NCBI GenBank assembly: GCA_040002995.1
Contig: JBDUDK010000123.1
Coordinates: 1-23,151, forward strand
Reading direction: 5' to 3'
Length of the DNA: 23,151 bases
Source of the DNA: JBDUDK01 sp040002995
GTDB lineage: Bacteria > Actinomycetota > Acidimicrobiia > Acidimicrobiales > Ilumatobacteraceae
Shown: in pieces, positions 21,971-23,151 of the stretch
How the letters are laid out: every line of letters begins with the position of its first letter
Numbering within the stretch: the stretch's first letter is position 1
Made by a program: the position numbers and the translations under genes
The notes under the pieces: model-generated
Told to the model about the DNA's origin: nothing
Seen by the model: only the letters and a program-made list of their open reading frames with translations
The model's database searches: none

Positions 21971-23151
21971 CTATGAGACTTCGGCCACGGCTCCCGCGAA
22001 CTGGGCGTTGTACAGGTTGTAGTAGGCGCCACCGCTGGCGAGGAGCGAGCGGTGGTTGCCCTGCTCGACGATCTTGCCGTTGTCCATAACCAAGATGACA
22101 TCGGCGTCGCGAATCGTCGATAGCCGGTGCGCGATGACAAAGCTCGTGCGCTGCGACCGTAGGGCGGCCATCGCCTTTTGGATCATCACCTCGGTGCGCG
22201 TGTCGACAGAACTGGTCGCCTCATCGAGGATCAGGATCGTCGGATCGGCCAGGAACGCCCGGGCGATCGTGAGCAGCTGCTTCTCACCGGCGCTGACGTT
22301 GCCGCCTTCGTCGTCGATGATCGTGTCGTAGCCATCGGGCAACGAGTGGACGAAGCGATCGACGAAGGTCGCCCGGGCCGCTTCGAGGATCTGCTCGTCG
22401 GTTGCGGAGAGATTGCCGAAGGCAATGTTTTCCCGGATGGTGCCGTTGAACAGCCAAGTGTCTTGCAGCACCATGCCGACATTCGATCGAAGCTCGCGGC
22501 GCGCCATGTGGGCGATGTCGTTGCCGTCGAGTCTGATCGTCCCACGATCGAGCTCGTAGAAGCGCATGATCAAGTTGACGAGGGTGGTCTTGCCGGCGCC
22601 CGTCGGCCCGACGATCGCAACGGTCTGGCCGGGCTCGGCGACGAGCGACAGATCGGTGATCAGGGGAACGTCTGGGTCGTAGGAGAAGTCGACACGATCG
22701 AACTCGATGCGCCCGAGCGGCCGCTCATCGTGCAGCGGCGCAGTGTCGTCGGGTGATTGCTCGGGGGCGTCGAGGAACTCGAAGACCCGCTCCGCCGAAG
22801 CCACCCCCGACTGGAGCGTGTTCGCCATCGACGCCACTTGTGTGATCGGCTGGGTGAACTGGCGCGAGTACTGGATAAACGCCTGCACATCGCCGATGCT
22901 CAGTTGCCCGGACGAAACCCGCAGACCACCGATCACGGCGATGGCGACGAAGTTGAGGTTGCCGAAAAACATCATCGCCGGCTGGATGATGCCCGAGAGG
23001 AACTGCGCACCAAAGCTCGCATCGAACAGCTCTTCGTTCTTCTGACGGAATCGCTCCTCGACTTCGCGTTGACGACCGAACGCCTTGACGATGGCATGGC
23101 CGGTGAAGGCCTCCTCGACCTGGGCGTTGAGCATGCCGGTGTGCCGCCACT
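21971..23151 (-). CDS. ABC exporter, fused membrane and ATP-binding domains (C-terminal part, 5' end beyond window)
   Basis: The frame remains open through the right edge, so the first membrane helices lie outside the window. The visible part starts in the transmembrane domain (QVEEAFTGHAIVKAFGRQ, the intracellular coupling helix), then two hydrophobic stretches (about 22940 and 22830 region), and a complete nucleotide-binding domain. This shows Walker A GPTGAGKTT, Q-loop VLQDTWLF, signature VSAGEKQLL (the ABCB/MDR variant of LSGGQ), Walker B ILILDEATSSVD and H-loop IAHRLSTI. It is a half-transporter, likely working as a homo- or heterodimer to move a drug, lipid or glycan. Position beside glycan genes makes glycolipid export attractive but unproven. 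A partner half-transporter may lie upstream. Confidence 0.93.
   Translation of the reverse strand, partial: WRHTGMLNAQVEEAFTGHAIVKAFGRQREVEERFRQKNEELFDASFGAQFLSGIIQPAMMFFGNLNFVAIAVIGGLRVSSGQLSIGDVQAFIQYSRQFTQPITQVASMANTLQSGVASAERVFEFLDAPEQSPDDTAPLHDERPLGRIEFDRVDFSYDPDVPLITDLSLVAEPGQTVAIVGPTGAGKTTLVNLIMRFYELDRGTIRLDGNDIAHMARRELRSNVGMVLQDTWLFNGTIRENIAFGNLSATDEQILEAARATFVDRFVHSLPDGYDTIIDDEGGNVSAGEKQLLTIARAFLADPTILILDEATSSVDTRTEVMIQKAMAALRSQRTSFVIAHRLSTIRDADVILVMDNGKIVEQGNHRSLLASGGAYYNLYNAQFAGAVAEVS

Noticed and set aside
1..23151. tRNA, rRNA, CRISPR array, integrase or intact insertion sequence
   Set aside because: No cloverleaf, rRNA-like block, regularly spaced repeat array, transposase or recombinase catalytic domain could be recognised by eye. 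The only repeats found are the small direct repeats listed. A covariance-model scan would be needed to exclude a small RNA.

Overview
The window is a GC-rich (about 65-70%), gene-dense bacterial chromosome segment. Its features suggest an actinomycete-type bacterium (Actinomycetota, perhaps an Acidimicrobiia relative): frequent GTG/TTG starts, many 4-nt stop/start overlaps, a Tat-type lipoprotein, F420/flavin luciferase-like and SDR oxidoreductases, an OmpR-type two-component system and a PIG-V-like mannosyltransferase. This assignment is inferred from style and family content. No rRNA, tRNA, CRISPR array, prophage or complete insertion sequence was seen.

Region 1 (1-4.7 kb) mixes intact and broken genes. 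A dihydrofolate-reductase-like gene is split by a 26-bp direct repeat at 29-bp period. An intact pair follows, a luciferase-like oxidoreductase and an atypical SDR. After it come a small HTH/coiled-coil protein on the minus strand, a graveyard where a truncated class III cyclase is joined to the C-terminal half of an acyl-CoA dehydrogenase, and a minus-strand membrane-anchored protein whose reading frame runs antisense into that debris.

Region 2 (4.7-13.7 kb) is an envelope module. A secreted polysaccharide-deacetylase-like lipoprotein converges on a minus-strand operon: lipoprotein, ABC ATPase 1, ABC ATPase 2, a large MacB/FtsX-type permease and a membrane-tethered YVTN beta-propeller. The first four genes are joined by 4-nt overlaps. 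Divergent from the operon is a response regulator/histidine kinase pair, also overlapping by 4 nt. An 11-bp-period direct repeat lies in the divergent promoter, where an OmpR-family regulator could act. The likely picture is a sensor pair controlling an envelope exporter or lipoprotein-handling machine.

Region 3 (13.7-16.2 kb) holds a thiamine-diphosphate-dependent enzyme followed closely by a classical SDR, probably two steps of one unidentified pathway.

Region 4 (16.2-23.15 kb) is a glycan-assembly neighbourhood. It contains a polytopic PIG-V-like mannosyltransferase, a sugar-nucleotide epimerase/dehydratase relative with Asn in place of the catalytic Tyr, a GT2 glycosyltransferase, a GT4-type glycosyltransferase, a SAM methyltransferase, a DegT-type sugar aminotransferase, and the C-terminal part of an ABC exporter cut by the right edge. 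Together they suggest synthesis and export or attachment of a modified cell-surface glycan.
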